This document shows positions 18,430-27,238 of a stretch of DNA of 64,000 nt, piece after piece (within the stretch, counting starts at the first letter, position 1; each line of letters starts with the position of its first letter). Both the position numbers and the translations under genes were made by a program. Location of the stretch: NCBI GenBank assembly GCA_937141405.1, contig CAKZQQ010000005.1, positions 558,001 through 622,000 of the forward strand, read 5' to 3'. The notes beneath the pieces were generated by a model, which was given only the letters and a program-made list of their open reading frames with translations, did not search any database and was not told where the DNA came from. The DNA is from an uncultured Campylobacterota bacterium (GTDB taxonomy: Bacteria > Campylobacterota > Campylobacteria > Campylobacterales > Sulfurovaceae).

Positions 18430-18439
18430 ATATAACGAA
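18412..18439 (+). promoter_or_regulatory. Palindromic operator 1, ModE-box-like
   Basis: Perfect 9-bp inverted repeat TCGTTATAT / ATATAACGA (18413-18421 and 18430-18438, 8-base spacer), that is CGTTAT-N12-ATAACG. It has the half-sites and spacing of the E. coli modA operator bound by the molybdate sensor ModE, as I recall that site and the published proteobacterial ModE consensus. It covers the -10 box of the operon promoter. The assignment to ModE is by pattern recall, not by a search; the palindrome itself is certain. A second copy of the same form is at 21133-21160. Confidence 0.75.
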
Positions 18440-18459
18440 AACTTAGGGGAATAACAATT

Positions 18460-19371
18460 ATGAAAATAGGACTAATGCTACTCTATGAAAATTGGGGTAA
18501 TGACTATAAAAAAGCTTTTGATAATCAGCATGAGATGATCTTACTTGGCGAACAATTGGGACTCGAAGAGGTATGGATCACAGAACACCACTTTAACAAG
18601 TTTAGTCTCAGTTCATCCATTATTGCCCTCATGGGATATATCGCGGCAATCACAAAAACTATGCGCGTTGGTACGGCTTCGATACTAACACCGATCTATG
18701 ATCCAATCATCGTGGCTGAGGCTGTCGCAACGCTGAGCATTCTAAGTAACGGTAGATTTAATTTTGGTGTAGCAAGAGGCGGTCCTTTTGAAAAACAGTG
18801 TGCAATGTTTGATTTTGAAAACTCACGAGAAAAGATGCTTCAACACCTTGATCAGATTAATAACCATCTCAAAAAAGAGAGTAATGTTGTCCCAAAACCT
18901 CTTAGCAACATCCCAACGTTTATAGCTTCTAAACATGAAAAATCTATACAGTTTGCCGCACAAAGAGGTATCGGACTGATGGCAGCACACCTCTGGTCAA
19001 ATGAGATTATCCAAGAGATGATAAACCAATACAAAAAAGCTCACTCTCAAAATTTGGCTCCACAAATGATGTGTTCAAGAGGCTTTTATATGGCAAAAAC
19101 AAACAATGAAGCAATCAATGAAGCGTTACCTTCTCTTAAGAGATTTAGAGAACAGATGGAAGCTCAAGGCATCAGTAGTCCTATCTTTTATGATGAAAAT
19201 TACTGGATCGATAATGGAGTTATCGGAGATAAAGATACTTGTCTGCAAAAAATCAAAGAACTACAAGCACTAGGCATCACAAACCTTGCATTAAAACCAA
19301 TCGCAAACGATATAGATAAAAACAAAAAATCTTTAGAGCTTTTTGCCAAAGAAGTCATGGTGAACTTATGA
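18460..19371 (+). CDS. LLM-class (luciferase-like) flavin-dependent oxidoreductase
   Basis: 303 residues with the bacterial luciferase-like TIM-barrel: MKIGLMLLYENWG at the N-terminus, EEVWITEHHFN near 37-47, TASILTPIYDPIIVAEAVATLSILSNGRFNFGVARG in the middle, and a C-terminal GITNLALKP strand. Members use reduced flavin and oxygen, or F420, to oxidise small organics. The class includes alkanesulfonate, NTA and EDTA monooxygenases. It is the first gene of a nine-gene metal/chelate import operon and overlaps the permease by four bases. A role in oxidising an imported chelator to free its metal is plausible but inferred. AGGGGA lies 9 bases before the ATG; no flavin reductase is nearby. Confidence 0.85.
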   Translation: MKIGLMLLYENWGNDYKKAFDNQHEMILLGEQLGLEEVWITEHHFNKFSLSSSIIALMGYIAAITKTMRVGTASILTPIYDPIIVAEAVATLSILSNGRFNFGVARGGPFEKQCAMFDFENSREKMLQHLDQINNHLKKESNVVPKPLSNIPTFIASKHEKSIQFAAQRGIGLMAAHLWSNEIIQEMINQYKKAHSQNLAPQMMCSRGFYMAKTNNEAINEALPSLKRFREQMEAQGISSPIFYDENYWIDNGVIGDKDTCLQKIKELQALGITNLALKPIANDIDKNKKSLELFAKEVMVNL

Positions 19372-20363
19372 GATATATTGTAGGACTTATCATCATCTTG
19401 ATACTTGTTGCTCTGTTTTCGCTCTCGTTGGGGCAATATGAGTTGAGTATATCACAAATCATCGACTTCTTTTTATACAAGATGAATATAGGCACTGTAG
19501 ATAATGCTCTGCTTATGCAAAATATCATCGTGGAGATTAGATTCCCACGTATCGCAGGCTCTATTCTCATAGGAGCTTCATTGGCTGTTTCGGGTGTAGC
19601 TTTTCAATCCATGTTTAAAAATCCCTTAGTCTCTCCGGGCATACTGGGTGTACTCTCGGGAGCATCATTCGGCGCTGCACTTGGGATGATCTTATTTAAA
19701 GAGTTTATTTTTATCCAAGCTGCATCTTTGAGTTTTGGAATTTTGGCGGTATTTATAGCACTTTTTATCTCTATGTTCAATAAACAAAATCAACTGATAT
19801 TTCTTATACTTGGCGGCGTGATAAGCTCTGCATTTTTTAGCTCCCTACTTTCCATTACTAAATATATGGCTGACCCATATGATGAACTGCCTGCTATCGT
19901 TTATTGGCTCATGGGAAGCTTGACTCTCATAGACAAACATACTATCTATGTCATCTCCATTCCTATTTTACTTGGAATAGCTTCGATTATCTTCCTCTCA
20001 AAATACCTCAATATCTTGAGTCTAGGGGACGAGGAGGCTAGAAGCTTAGGAGTCAATGTAAAATTGATGCGCTCTATCATTATATTGATAGCAACACTTA
20101 TCAGTGCTTTAACTGTAGTATTGGCCGGAATGATCGGCTGGGTTGGTCTCGTCATCCCGCATATTGCACGACTATTATTTGGCTCGAACAACATCATCAT
20201 CGTACCTATCGCTGCTCTCATAGGCGGAATATATCTTCTGATTATCGATGATCTCTCTCGTACAATGTTTAACATCGAGATACCTATCGGCATTCTTACT
20301 TCGTTGATCGGCATTCCGTTTTTTGCTTATGCACTCAAAAATACAAAAAAAGGATGGGGATAA
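19368..20363 (+). CDS. FecCD/BtuC-type ABC transporter permease
   Basis: 331 residues with about nine to ten transmembrane helices and the landmarks of type II importers: RFPRIAGSILIGASLAVSGVAFQSMFKNPLVSPGILGVLSGASFGAALG (in parts, about 52-105), GDEEARSLGVNV as the coupling region near 222-233, and GLVIPHIARLLFG near 261. This fold transports vitamin B12, siderophores, heme and, in Haemophilus MolBC, molybdate/tungstate. It overlaps the upstream gene by 4 bases (ATGA) and the ATPase by 1 (TAATG). The substrate cannot be read from the permease. The ModE-like operators point to Mo or W. Confidence 0.93.
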   Translation: MRYIVGLIIILILVALFSLSLGQYELSISQIIDFFLYKMNIGTVDNALLMQNIIVEIRFPRIAGSILIGASLAVSGVAFQSMFKNPLVSPGILGVLSGASFGAALGMILFKEFIFIQAASLSFGILAVFIALFISMFNKQNQLIFLILGGVISSAFFSSLLSITKYMADPYDELPAIVYWLMGSLTLIDKHTIYVISIPILLGIASIIFLSKYLNILSLGDEEARSLGVNVKLMRSIIILIATLISALTVVLAGMIGWVGLVIPHIARLLFGSNNIIIVPIAALIGGIYLLIIDDLSRTMFNIEIPIGILTSLIGIPFFAYALKNTKKGWG

Positions 20364-21121
20364 TGTTTAGAGTTGAAGATTTGAAATTTTCTTACGGGAA
20401 AAAAGACATTTTAAAAGGGGTAAACTTTGAGATAGATGCCTCGGATGTAATCTCAATCTTAGGACCAAACGGTTGCGGCAAAACGACTCTTCTTAAGCTT
20501 TTATTGGGATTTTTAAAACTTTCAAGCGGAGAGATTTACTTTGAAGGTAAAGCTATTAGCACTATAAAAACAAAAAGTTTTTTTCAAAGAGTAGCCTACA
20601 CCCCGCAGATACATGAGGGAGCATTCGGATATCTTGTGAAAGATGTTGTTCTTATGGGGAGGATGCCCTATAAATCAATCTTTTCAAACTTCAATGAGGC
20701 AGATAAAAAAATCGCGATGCAAGCTCTCGAGACACTAGGGATTGAACACTTAAGAGATGAGATATATACGACACTCAGCGGTGGACAAAGACAATTAGTA
20801 CTTATAGCAAGAGCGCTTGCTCAGCAAGCCGACATTTTTATCATGGATGAACCCGTCAACGGTTTAGATTTTGGCAATCAGTATAAGCTGCTCAATAAAA
20901 TAAAAGAGCTTTCAAAAAATAATTTGACTTTTATAAAAACGAGTCACTATCCTGACCATGTTTTTTTCGTCTCAAATAAAGCTATTTTTTTAAATAAAGG
21001 GGAAATTTTGGATAAAGGAGACCCAAATGTAATCATCAGAAAAGAGAATATAGAAAAAGTTTATCAATTAAAATCTGAAGTGACTTCTATAAACAATAGA
21101 AAAATCTGCGTAGCAATATAA
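20363..21121 (+). CDS. ABC transporter ATP-binding protein (FecE/BtuD/MolC type)
   Basis: 252 residues. Walker A GPNGCGKTT at about 35, Q-loop TPQIHEG, signature LSGGQRQL at about 136, Walker B ADIFIMDEP at about 154, and an H-loop in TSHYPDHV. I start at the ATG at 20363, which shares its A with the permease stop (TAATG) and has AAGGA 8 bases upstream. The ATG at 20354 follows that site with no gap. It energises the adjacent permease at the inner membrane. Fifty-two bases separate it from the receptor gene; they hold a second promoter/operator. Confidence 0.94.
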   Translation: MFRVEDLKFSYGKKDILKGVNFEIDASDVISILGPNGCGKTTLLKLLLGFLKLSSGEIYFEGKAISTIKTKSFFQRVAYTPQIHEGAFGYLVKDVVLMGRMPYKSIFSNFNEADKKIAMQALETLGIEHLRDEIYTTLSGGQRQLVLIARALAQQADIFIMDEPVNGLDFGNQYKLLNKIKELSKNNLTFIKTSHYPDHVFFVSNKAIFLNKGEILDKGDPNVIIRKENIEKVYQLKSEVTSINNRKICVAI

Positions 21122-21127
21122 AAAATT

Positions 21128-21160
21128 TATAATGCGTTATATATTTTTTTAAATAACGAA
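21128..21160 (+). promoter_or_regulatory. Internal promoter and palindromic operator 2, ModE-box-like
   Basis: TATAAT at 21128-21133 is followed by CGTTAT (21135-21140), 12 bases, and ATAACG (21153-21158). Half-sites and spacing are identical to operator 1. The palindrome ends just before the AAGGAAG ribosome site of the receptor gene, so it would cover the start point of an internal transcript. The poly-T centre differs from operator 1, which makes conservation of the arms significant. The ModE assignment is inferred as for operator 1. Confidence 0.68.
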
Positions 21161-21173
21161 AGGAAGAAGGGGT

Positions 21174-23387
21174 ATGAAAAACTATTTACATCTAATAACA
21201 CTAAGTTTGGTCTGCACAATAGCATCGACACAAGAGAGTGTAGACATCGGAACTATCGATATCAGCGATTCAAAAAATGCTGAATTTTATGATATTAACG
21301 GCGCGAGACAAAAGCATCTCATCAGTAAAGAGGCACTCGAAGCCCTAGAAGGAGTGAGCTCAACCAATTATTTTAAAGCACTTGAGCTCTTACCATCCGT
21401 TAATGTGGAAACGCATGATCCATACAACTTAACCGTTGATCAGAATATGCTAAGAGTAAGGGGGCAATTAGGAGATACTTTTAGCAGATTAAGCGCAACA
21501 ATCGAAGGTGTTCCCTATGGATCAAATGTCGGGAAATCAGGAACGGGATACCTTATTGACAAAGAAAATATCGAAGGTGTTGAGTTCTCCACGGGACTTA
21601 TCGCAGCCAATGAAGGGTTCGGCATGGGAACAACAGCCGGCTCACTCAATCTAAAGATTGCAAAACCAAAGGATGAAGCAAAAGCTACACTCTCGCTTGG
21701 AGGAGGAACAGATAATTATAGAAAAATCTTTGTGCGCGCAGATAGCGGAAAGATAAATGACACTTTTAGCTTCTTTATCTCTACCTCAGCTATGGAAAAT
21801 GCAAAGTGGAAAGGTGAAGGGGATATAAAAAGGAAAAATGTTGAGGGTATGGTCACGATAGATCTAACCGATAACCTTGATATCGAACTTTTTGGCTCAT
21901 ACAATCATTTCGAGAGATATGAGTATATGCCGCTGACTTATGAACAAACACAATCTTTAGGCTCAAACTATAAACTCGATTACAATACAGAGATAACGGG
22001 CAATAAATTTACAGATGCTCTTTATTATGACTACTACAAACAAGATTTTGATGAGTATTTCTATTATGCGGCTGCAAATTATAAAATGGGTGATACAAAG
22101 ATTACGATAAAACCCTACACATTTGGTAGTGAAGGGATGAGGTATCAAGGTGATCCAAGCAAGGGCATCGTTAAAAAAATGAATATCGAACAAGAAGCAT
22201 ACGGAGTAAATGCGGATTTTGAACACCCTTTAGCAGGCGGTAAACTCTATGGTGGGTGGTGGTATCAAAAGATGGAAAGCACTCCCCCGCCTAACATTAT
22301 GAAAACCTATAAGATAAATAGTGATGGTAGCTTAACATATGCTTCTACGGCTATGCTTGTCGATGTAGAAAAAAGAGTTTCAAACTCGCCCTATATAGGG
22401 TATGAAAAAGAAATAGGGAAATTTTATATCAATGCAGGATTGCGCTACATGATGTTTGATTTCCCTGCCGTCACCGGATACAATACGACAGGACTCGCCG
22501 ATCTCTCTTTTGAAGATGCCCTTGCTGCAAGTTCCGGTGTTAAAACCGGTATGGAGGTTGACGCAAGCAGTGAAAAAGTGCTTCTACCGAGTTTGGTACT
22601 CGAATATACTTTTAATGACAGTTGGAAGATAGGCGGAGGTTATGCTAGAAACTATGCAAATCCTTGGCAAGGTCCTCTATGGTCTATATACAATTCAAAA
22701 ACGCAAAAATTTCAAGACGCAGGTATAACGCTCCAAGACTTGTGGGATGAATTAAAGCTTGAAACAAGTGATAATATAGAGTTCTCTACTCAATACACTC
22801 AAGACAATTTTTCCATAAAAAATACACTCTTTTATGGCAAATATAAAAATAAACAGATAACCGTATATGATCCAAATATCAATCTAAGCTATTATAAAAG
22901 TAATGCAGAGGCAACTTCGATGGGAGCAGAGCTAGAAGCTACTTATAAGATCGCTGATTATGCAAGCGTATTTGCTTCTGCTTACTATAATAGATTTGAG
23001 TTTGATGACGATATATTGCTTGCGACAGATAGCTATCTGCACGCAAAAGGCAATCAGATACCGGATATAGCAAAAATAGGCGCGAAAGCCGGCATCAACT
23101 TGACTTTCGGCGATTGTACGCTAACACCTATCGCCAGATATGTCGGTGCTCGTTACGGAGATGCGGAAAATACAGAAAAGGTTGATCCGTATCTTGTCTT
23201 TGATCTCAATTTAAAATACGCATTTAAAAAAGACAAAATTGAACTTTCACTTGCTTTGCAAAATGTATTTGATAAAAAATATGTAGGTGTTGTCTCAAAC
23301 AGCTTAGATGATACAAGAACAGGTTCTACATCATATTATGTAGGTGCACCGTTTGCGGCAGTTGCAAACTTTGTATATAGGTATTGA
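21174..23387 (+). CDS. TonB-dependent outer-membrane receptor 1
   Basis: 737 residues: signal peptide (about 1-19), TonB box-like SVDIGTIDIS near 23-32, plug domain to about 170 (LRVRGQLGDTFSRLSATIEGVPYGS, then a YLIDKENIEGVEFSTG segment), and a 22-strand barrel ending in the aromatic NFVYRY. It takes up scarce solutes across the outer membrane using the proton-driven TonB complex. Plug motifs resemble siderophore/B12-type receptors, but the barrel gives no substrate. It lies directly behind operator 2 and upstream of the binding protein. Only one cysteine is seen (in FGDCTLTP near the C-terminus), so no disulfide is expected within the barrel. Confidence 0.92.
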   Translation: MKNYLHLITLSLVCTIASTQESVDIGTIDISDSKNAEFYDINGARQKHLISKEALEALEGVSSTNYFKALELLPSVNVETHDPYNLTVDQNMLRVRGQLGDTFSRLSATIEGVPYGSNVGKSGTGYLIDKENIEGVEFSTGLIAANEGFGMGTTAGSLNLKIAKPKDEAKATLSLGGGTDNYRKIFVRADSGKINDTFSFFISTSAMENAKWKGEGDIKRKNVEGMVTIDLTDNLDIELFGSYNHFERYEYMPLTYEQTQSLGSNYKLDYNTEITGNKFTDALYYDYYKQDFDEYFYYAAANYKMGDTKITIKPYTFGSEGMRYQGDPSKGIVKKMNIEQEAYGVNADFEHPLAGGKLYGGWWYQKMESTPPPNIMKTYKINSDGSLTYASTAMLVDVEKRVSNSPYIGYEKEIGKFYINAGLRYMMFDFPAVTGYNTTGLADLSFEDALAASSGVKTGMEVDASSEKVLLPSLVLEYTFNDSWKIGGGYARNYANPWQGPLWSIYNSKTQKFQDAGITLQDLWDELKLETSDNIEFSTQYTQDNFSIKNTLFYGKYKNKQITVYDPNINLSYYKSNAEATSMGAELEATYKIADYASVFASAYYNRFEFDDDILLATDSYLHAKGNQIPDIAKIGAKAGINLTFGDCTLTPIARYVGARYGDAENTEKVDPYLVFDLNLKYAFKKDKIELSLALQNVFDKKYVGVVSNSLDDTRTGSTSYYVGAPFAAVANFVYRY

Positions 23388-23389
23388 TT

Positions 23390-24442
23390 ATGAAAAAACT
23401 CTACCTATTTTTAGCACTCATCTTACTCTCATGTAGCCTTTTTGCCGATTCAGAGCATACGGTTATTGATATGACAGGACAAAAAGTTATCGTGCCCGAT
23501 AAGATCGAAGGGGTACTCAGCGTAGGCGGCACTCCGGCTATCAATGCCTTTTTGTTTGCTTTTGGTAAAGCAGATATCATCAAAAACGGTGTACAAAATG
23601 AGCATCTCAAAAAGATGCCGTTTTGGAAACACCAACAGTGGTTTATGCCAAAAATCTTTGAGTTGCCGCAAGTCTCCACAAATCCTCCTTCTTGGACGCC
23701 TGATTTTGAAAAAATGGCACAAACAAAATTTGATCTTGCCTTTGTTAACGATAGTCTCTCGGCTCAAATGTTACAAAAAAGGGGTTACAGGGTTGTTGTA
23801 ATGAATTGGCAAGGCGAAAACATCATAGAAAGAAGTATGACTTTCATGGGCGAACTTTTCAATATGCAAGATCACGCAAAAGAGTATATCGATTACTATC
23901 ACAATATTCTCAAAACGGCAAAAAATAGAACAGAAGATATCAAAGATAGAAAAAGTGCACTCTTTTTGAGACTCAACAACCTAATGATACCCATGGTCTC
24001 AACATCAAATGATATCTTTAAAAAAGCCGGAGGGATTAGCGCATCTGAGCATATCAAGAAAGAGCATGCCCTCATCAACATGGAACAACTCTTTGTATTT
24101 GACCCTGATTATCTCTTTGTTTGGGGCAAAGGAGACTTGAGACTTGCCTATAACGACCCAAAATTTAAAGACCTCAAAGCTGTCAAAAATCATAATGTTT
24201 ACGCCGTACCGCTTGGGGCATTTTTTTGGACAAACTATACACCTGAGCAAGCTCTTTGCATATTATGGGCAGCAAAAAAGATGTATCCGGAAGAATTTAA
24301 AGATATAGATATGCAAAAAGAGACTCAAGATTTCTATAGAAGATTTATGGGAAAAGAGTTAACAGCCCAACAGCTACAAGAGATACTAAGCACTAAAAAA
24401 GATCAAAATCAACCACAACTAATAAAGGAAAACAATGAGTAA
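23390..24442 (+). CDS. Periplasmic substrate-binding protein (FecB/BtuF/MolA type)
   Basis: 350 residues, helical-backbone class (Peripla_BP_2). The signal peptide ends either as LLSC with lipidated Cys15 or by cleavage after LFA (19). Then come DMTGQKVIVPDKIEGVLSVG, the usual opening strand, and a C-terminal lobe with DYLFVWGKGD and VKNHNVYAVP. It delivers ligand to the neighbouring permease. I choose the ATG at 23390, overlapping the receptor stop region; a TTG six bases earlier is unlikely. It overlaps the next receptor by 8 bases. Unlike most operons it sits between two outer-membrane receptors, suggesting both feed it. Confidence 0.88.
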   Translation: MKKLYLFLALILLSCSLFADSEHTVIDMTGQKVIVPDKIEGVLSVGGTPAINAFLFAFGKADIIKNGVQNEHLKKMPFWKHQQWFMPKIFELPQVSTNPPSWTPDFEKMAQTKFDLAFVNDSLSAQMLQKRGYRVVVMNWQGENIIERSMTFMGELFNMQDHAKEYIDYYHNILKTAKNRTEDIKDRKSALFLRLNNLMIPMVSTSNDIFKKAGGISASEHIKKEHALINMEQLFVFDPDYLFVWGKGDLRLAYNDPKFKDLKAVKNHNVYAVPLGAFFWTNYTPEQALCILWAAKKMYPEEFKDIDMQKETQDFYRRFMGKELTAQQLQEILSTKKDQNQPQLIKENNE

Positions 24443-26429
24443 AAAATATAAAAGCTTAGCTGCAGGACTGCTTTTAGGCAGTTCACTTTATGGGACACAA
24501 GAGATTCAAATAGAACAGATAGATGTCACAAGCAATACAAAAATAAAAACAATGCAAGATATTCAAAACGAACAGATCAATAATCCGCTAGCAGCAACGG
24601 TAAGCTCATCTCTTTCAACCGAAACGTTTACAAAAAAGGATATAGAAAATTTGAAACCGGCATCGGTCTTTGATATTTTAAGTAAAGCGCAGAGTGTGAA
24701 TGTTTTATTCATGGGAAGAAAACAAGCCTACACAATCTCTTTTAGGGGGAGTCCTATCGGTGTAGGAAGCAGCTCGTTTGGTATCATTTTGGATGGAGCT
24801 TTGCTCAGTGATAACTCCGGAAGAAGAATCCTTGAGACACTCCCACCGGAGATAATCGAATCCCTAGAGATTGTCAGAGATTCAGGAGCATTAACTCTTG
24901 CACCGATGCAAGCTTTTGGTAATCCAAACGGCTCAACACTACAAGGTTATATCGTCATCAAAACAAAACGACCAAACACAAATGAAGGCGGTATAAAAAT
25001 AGCGTATGAATCTTTCGATACAAAAAAAGCAAACGCCTATTATGGTGGTGTCAACAATGATCTATATTATCTAATCTCAGCAAATGGATTGGACACCGAG
25101 GGGAAGAATGATTTTAATAATGCCAATGAAGGCGGAAGCAGTTTTTTTAAAATAGGAATGAATAAAAATGACTTCAATATAGAGTTGAGCGGATATTACT
25201 CTCGATACTTTCAAGAGATACAAAAAGCAAATCTGCCTATGAGTAAATTTTACAATGCTTATTGGAAATACAAACCTTTTGAAAACAGGCTCATCACTCT
25301 CTCAATGAGTAAAAATTGGTCTGCCAATCAGATAACGAACATCACTCTCTCTCATGCAAAAGCAAGCTGGAAGCATAATCAAGACACAACCGGGGCTACC
25401 GATAACTATTTTTCAGGGGTGCAAAAAAATGATTCTCTCGACATAAAACATACAATGAAATTGTCTGATACTATTGTAAAAATCGGTGGACAAGCCATTT
25501 GGTATGATGCTCCAAATGGAGAGCTCTTTTATGAAGACTATGCAAGAAAAGAACAGATCTACGGAGCCTTTATCCAAGTGCAACACTACATTAACGATCA
25601 ATTTGCGATAGATGGCGCTATACGAGTAGACAAAAAACATATCGATACGCTTCTAGAAAGATATAGCCCGAATGTTACAACCACCTATGGCGGCATGGTC
25701 AACAATACAAAGCTCTCAACCATAGAAGATAAATGGACTAAAGCCGCTTTTAATGTAGCAGCCGGTGCGCTCTATAAACTCGATGAAAGCAATGCCTTTA
25801 CTTTGAAACTCGCTTATACTTCTAATGCGCCCGCAAGTGAAATCAGCACGGCTACGGGATATGATTTAGAAAAGGAGGAGCAGTATAAATATGAGATCGG
25901 TTATGAGTTTGCTCCTAAAAACTTTACGATAGCAGCAAATATCTTTTACTACGATATCAACAACCTCAAATCTCCCTATTATATAGGAACTGCGGCTGAT
26001 CCTGAAATAGTCTTTGGTCAGTATGATCAAAAAAGATATGGCGGAGAGCTATCCCTTGGAGGCAAGATTGACTCTTTTGACTATTTACTCAATTATGCTT
26101 ATGTTAAAGCAGATGAGAAAGACAATGAGATACCAAACCACCTAGCTACGCTCCAACTTGGCTATACACAAGGAAATATAAATACAAATATTACGGCGCA
26201 CTACATAAGTAAGTTCCAATCCAATTTTTTTACTACCGATGGGAAATATCATGATGTAGGTGATTTTGTGACCATAGATGCAGGCTTGGATTATAACCAT
26301 AAATTAAAAGATTACGATGCGGTTGCATCAATCTATGGAAGAAATATAACGAATCAAAAATACATGACAAAGATTGGCTGGGAAAATGTAGGTTCCGTAT
26401 TTGGCATCAGTTATGCAGTAAAATTTTAA
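24435..26429 (+). CDS. TonB-dependent outer-membrane receptor 2
   Basis: 664 residues: signal peptide (about 1-20), TonB box-like EIQIEQIDVTS near 21-31, plug (RQAYTISFRG-like segment, then IILDGALLSDNSGRRILETLPPEIIESLEIVRD, quoted in part, ending TKRP near 182) and a barrel ending with the aromatic YAVKF. The plug contains SGALTLAP and NPNGSTLQGYIVIKTKRP in the family pattern. It is not closely similar to receptor 1 by eye, so the two probably recognise different forms of the ligand. AAAGGA precedes the ATG, which overlaps the binding-protein gene. exbB follows after 10 bases. Confidence 0.9.
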   Translation: MSKKYKSLAAGLLLGSSLYGTQEIQIEQIDVTSNTKIKTMQDIQNEQINNPLAATVSSSLSTETFTKKDIENLKPASVFDILSKAQSVNVLFMGRKQAYTISFRGSPIGVGSSSFGIILDGALLSDNSGRRILETLPPEIIESLEIVRDSGALTLAPMQAFGNPNGSTLQGYIVIKTKRPNTNEGGIKIAYESFDTKKANAYYGGVNNDLYYLISANGLDTEGKNDFNNANEGGSSFFKIGMNKNDFNIELSGYYSRYFQEIQKANLPMSKFYNAYWKYKPFENRLITLSMSKNWSANQITNITLSHAKASWKHNQDTTGATDNYFSGVQKNDSLDIKHTMKLSDTIVKIGGQAIWYDAPNGELFYEDYARKEQIYGAFIQVQHYINDQFAIDGAIRVDKKHIDTLLERYSPNVTTTYGGMVNNTKLSTIEDKWTKAAFNVAAGALYKLDESNAFTLKLAYTSNAPASEISTATGYDLEKEEQYKYEIGYEFAPKNFTIAANIFYYDINNLKSPYYIGTAADPEIVFGQYDQKRYGGELSLGGKIDSFDYLLNYAYVKADEKDNEIPNHLATLQLGYTQGNINTNITAHYISKFQSNFFTTDGKYHDVGDFVTIDAGLDYNHKLKDYDAVASIYGRNITNQKYMTKIGWENVGSVFGISYAVKF

Positions 26430-26439
26430 GGAGTAGATA

Positions 26440-26868
26440 ATGGTGGAATTGATAAAAATATATATTGAATATTCGATAATGGGTGTTTTGGGCTTGATGA
26501 GTTTTTTAACACTTTGGTTTGGATTGGAGCGAATATTCTTTCTCAATAGAGTTGATATAACAAAATTTAAGAAAAAGGGTGAGATTGAAAACAGACTCAC
26601 CGCAAATTTGACAACTATCTCAACAATCGCATCCAATGCCCCCTATATAGGACTCTTTGGAACAGTTTGCGGCATCATGATAACTTTTTATAAGATATCC
26701 CAAGATGCAAATATCGATACAAACAGTGTTATGTTAGGGCTTGCTCTTGCCCTGAAGGCAACAGCTGCCGGAATACTCGTAGCGATCTTTGCAACCGTCT
26801 TTCATAATGCTCTAGCTAGAAAAGCTGAGGTACTGATCACGCAATGGGAAGATTTACATGAAGATTAA
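26440..26868 (+). CDS. exbB: ExbB-type proton channel subunit
   Basis: 142 residues, the compact ExbB form of this phylum, with three transmembrane helices (about 6-28, 65-87, 100-125) and the MotA/TolQ/ExbB core APYIGLFGTVCGIMITFYKIS followed by LALKATAAGILVAI. With ExbD it converts proton flow into TonB motion. TAAGGAG straddles the receptor stop and gives good initiation. It overlaps exbD by 11 bases. The presence of a private motor in the operon means both receptors are energised by its own TonB system. Confidence 0.93.
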   Translation: MVELIKIYIEYSIMGVLGLMSFLTLWFGLERIFFLNRVDITKFKKKGEIENRLTANLTTISTIASNAPYIGLFGTVCGIMITFYKISQDANIDTNSVMLGLALALKATAAGILVAIFATVFHNALARKAEVLITQWEDLHED

Positions 26869-27238
26869 GAAGTTTGACTCCATGAATGTGATTCCCTTTA
26901 TAGATATCATGCTCGTACTTTTAACGATCGTATTGACCTTTTCAACATTTATCGCACAAGGCAGGCTTGATCTTCAACTGCCAAAATCCTCAACAACAGA
27001 AGAGGTTGATCTCAAATTAAAAGAACTTATCATCGATAGATCGGGAGTCATTACACTTGAAGATAAGACGGTTGAACTCCAAGAGCTCAAAACAGAACTT
27101 GCGAGTATGCCAAAAACAACAAATGTCTCCATAAAAGCTGATGAAAATACTCCCTTTAAAACATTTGTAGCGGTAATCAACATCTTCAAAGAGCTTAAGA
27201 TGGAAAAGATATCTATAGTTACGGAGTTGAAGAAATGA
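26858..27238 (+). CDS. exbD: ExbD-type biopolymer transport protein
   Basis: 126 residues: a short cytoplasmic start, one transmembrane helix (about 10-30) carrying the essential proton-conducting Asp in IPFIDIMLVLLTI at about residue 14, then a periplasmic domain ending in ELKKL-type strands (VINIFKELKMEKISIVTELK). It completes the ExbB-ExbD channel. Overlaps with both neighbours (11 bases with exbB, 4 with tonB) show tight translational coupling. Confidence 0.94.
   Translation: MKIKKFDSMNVIPFIDIMLVLLTIVLTFSTFIAQGRLDLQLPKSSTTEEVDLKLKELIIDRSGVITLEDKTVELQELKTELASMPKTTNVSIKADENTPFKTFVAVINIFKELKMEKISIVTELKK

Noticed and set aside
18412-18439. Reading operator 1 as a Fur or NikR box in an iron/nickel uptake operon
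   Set aside because: Fur sites are built on GATAAT-type hexamers and Helicobacter NikR sites on TATTATT-N11-AATAATA. The arms here are CGTTAT/ATAACG with 12-base spacing, which fit ModE better.
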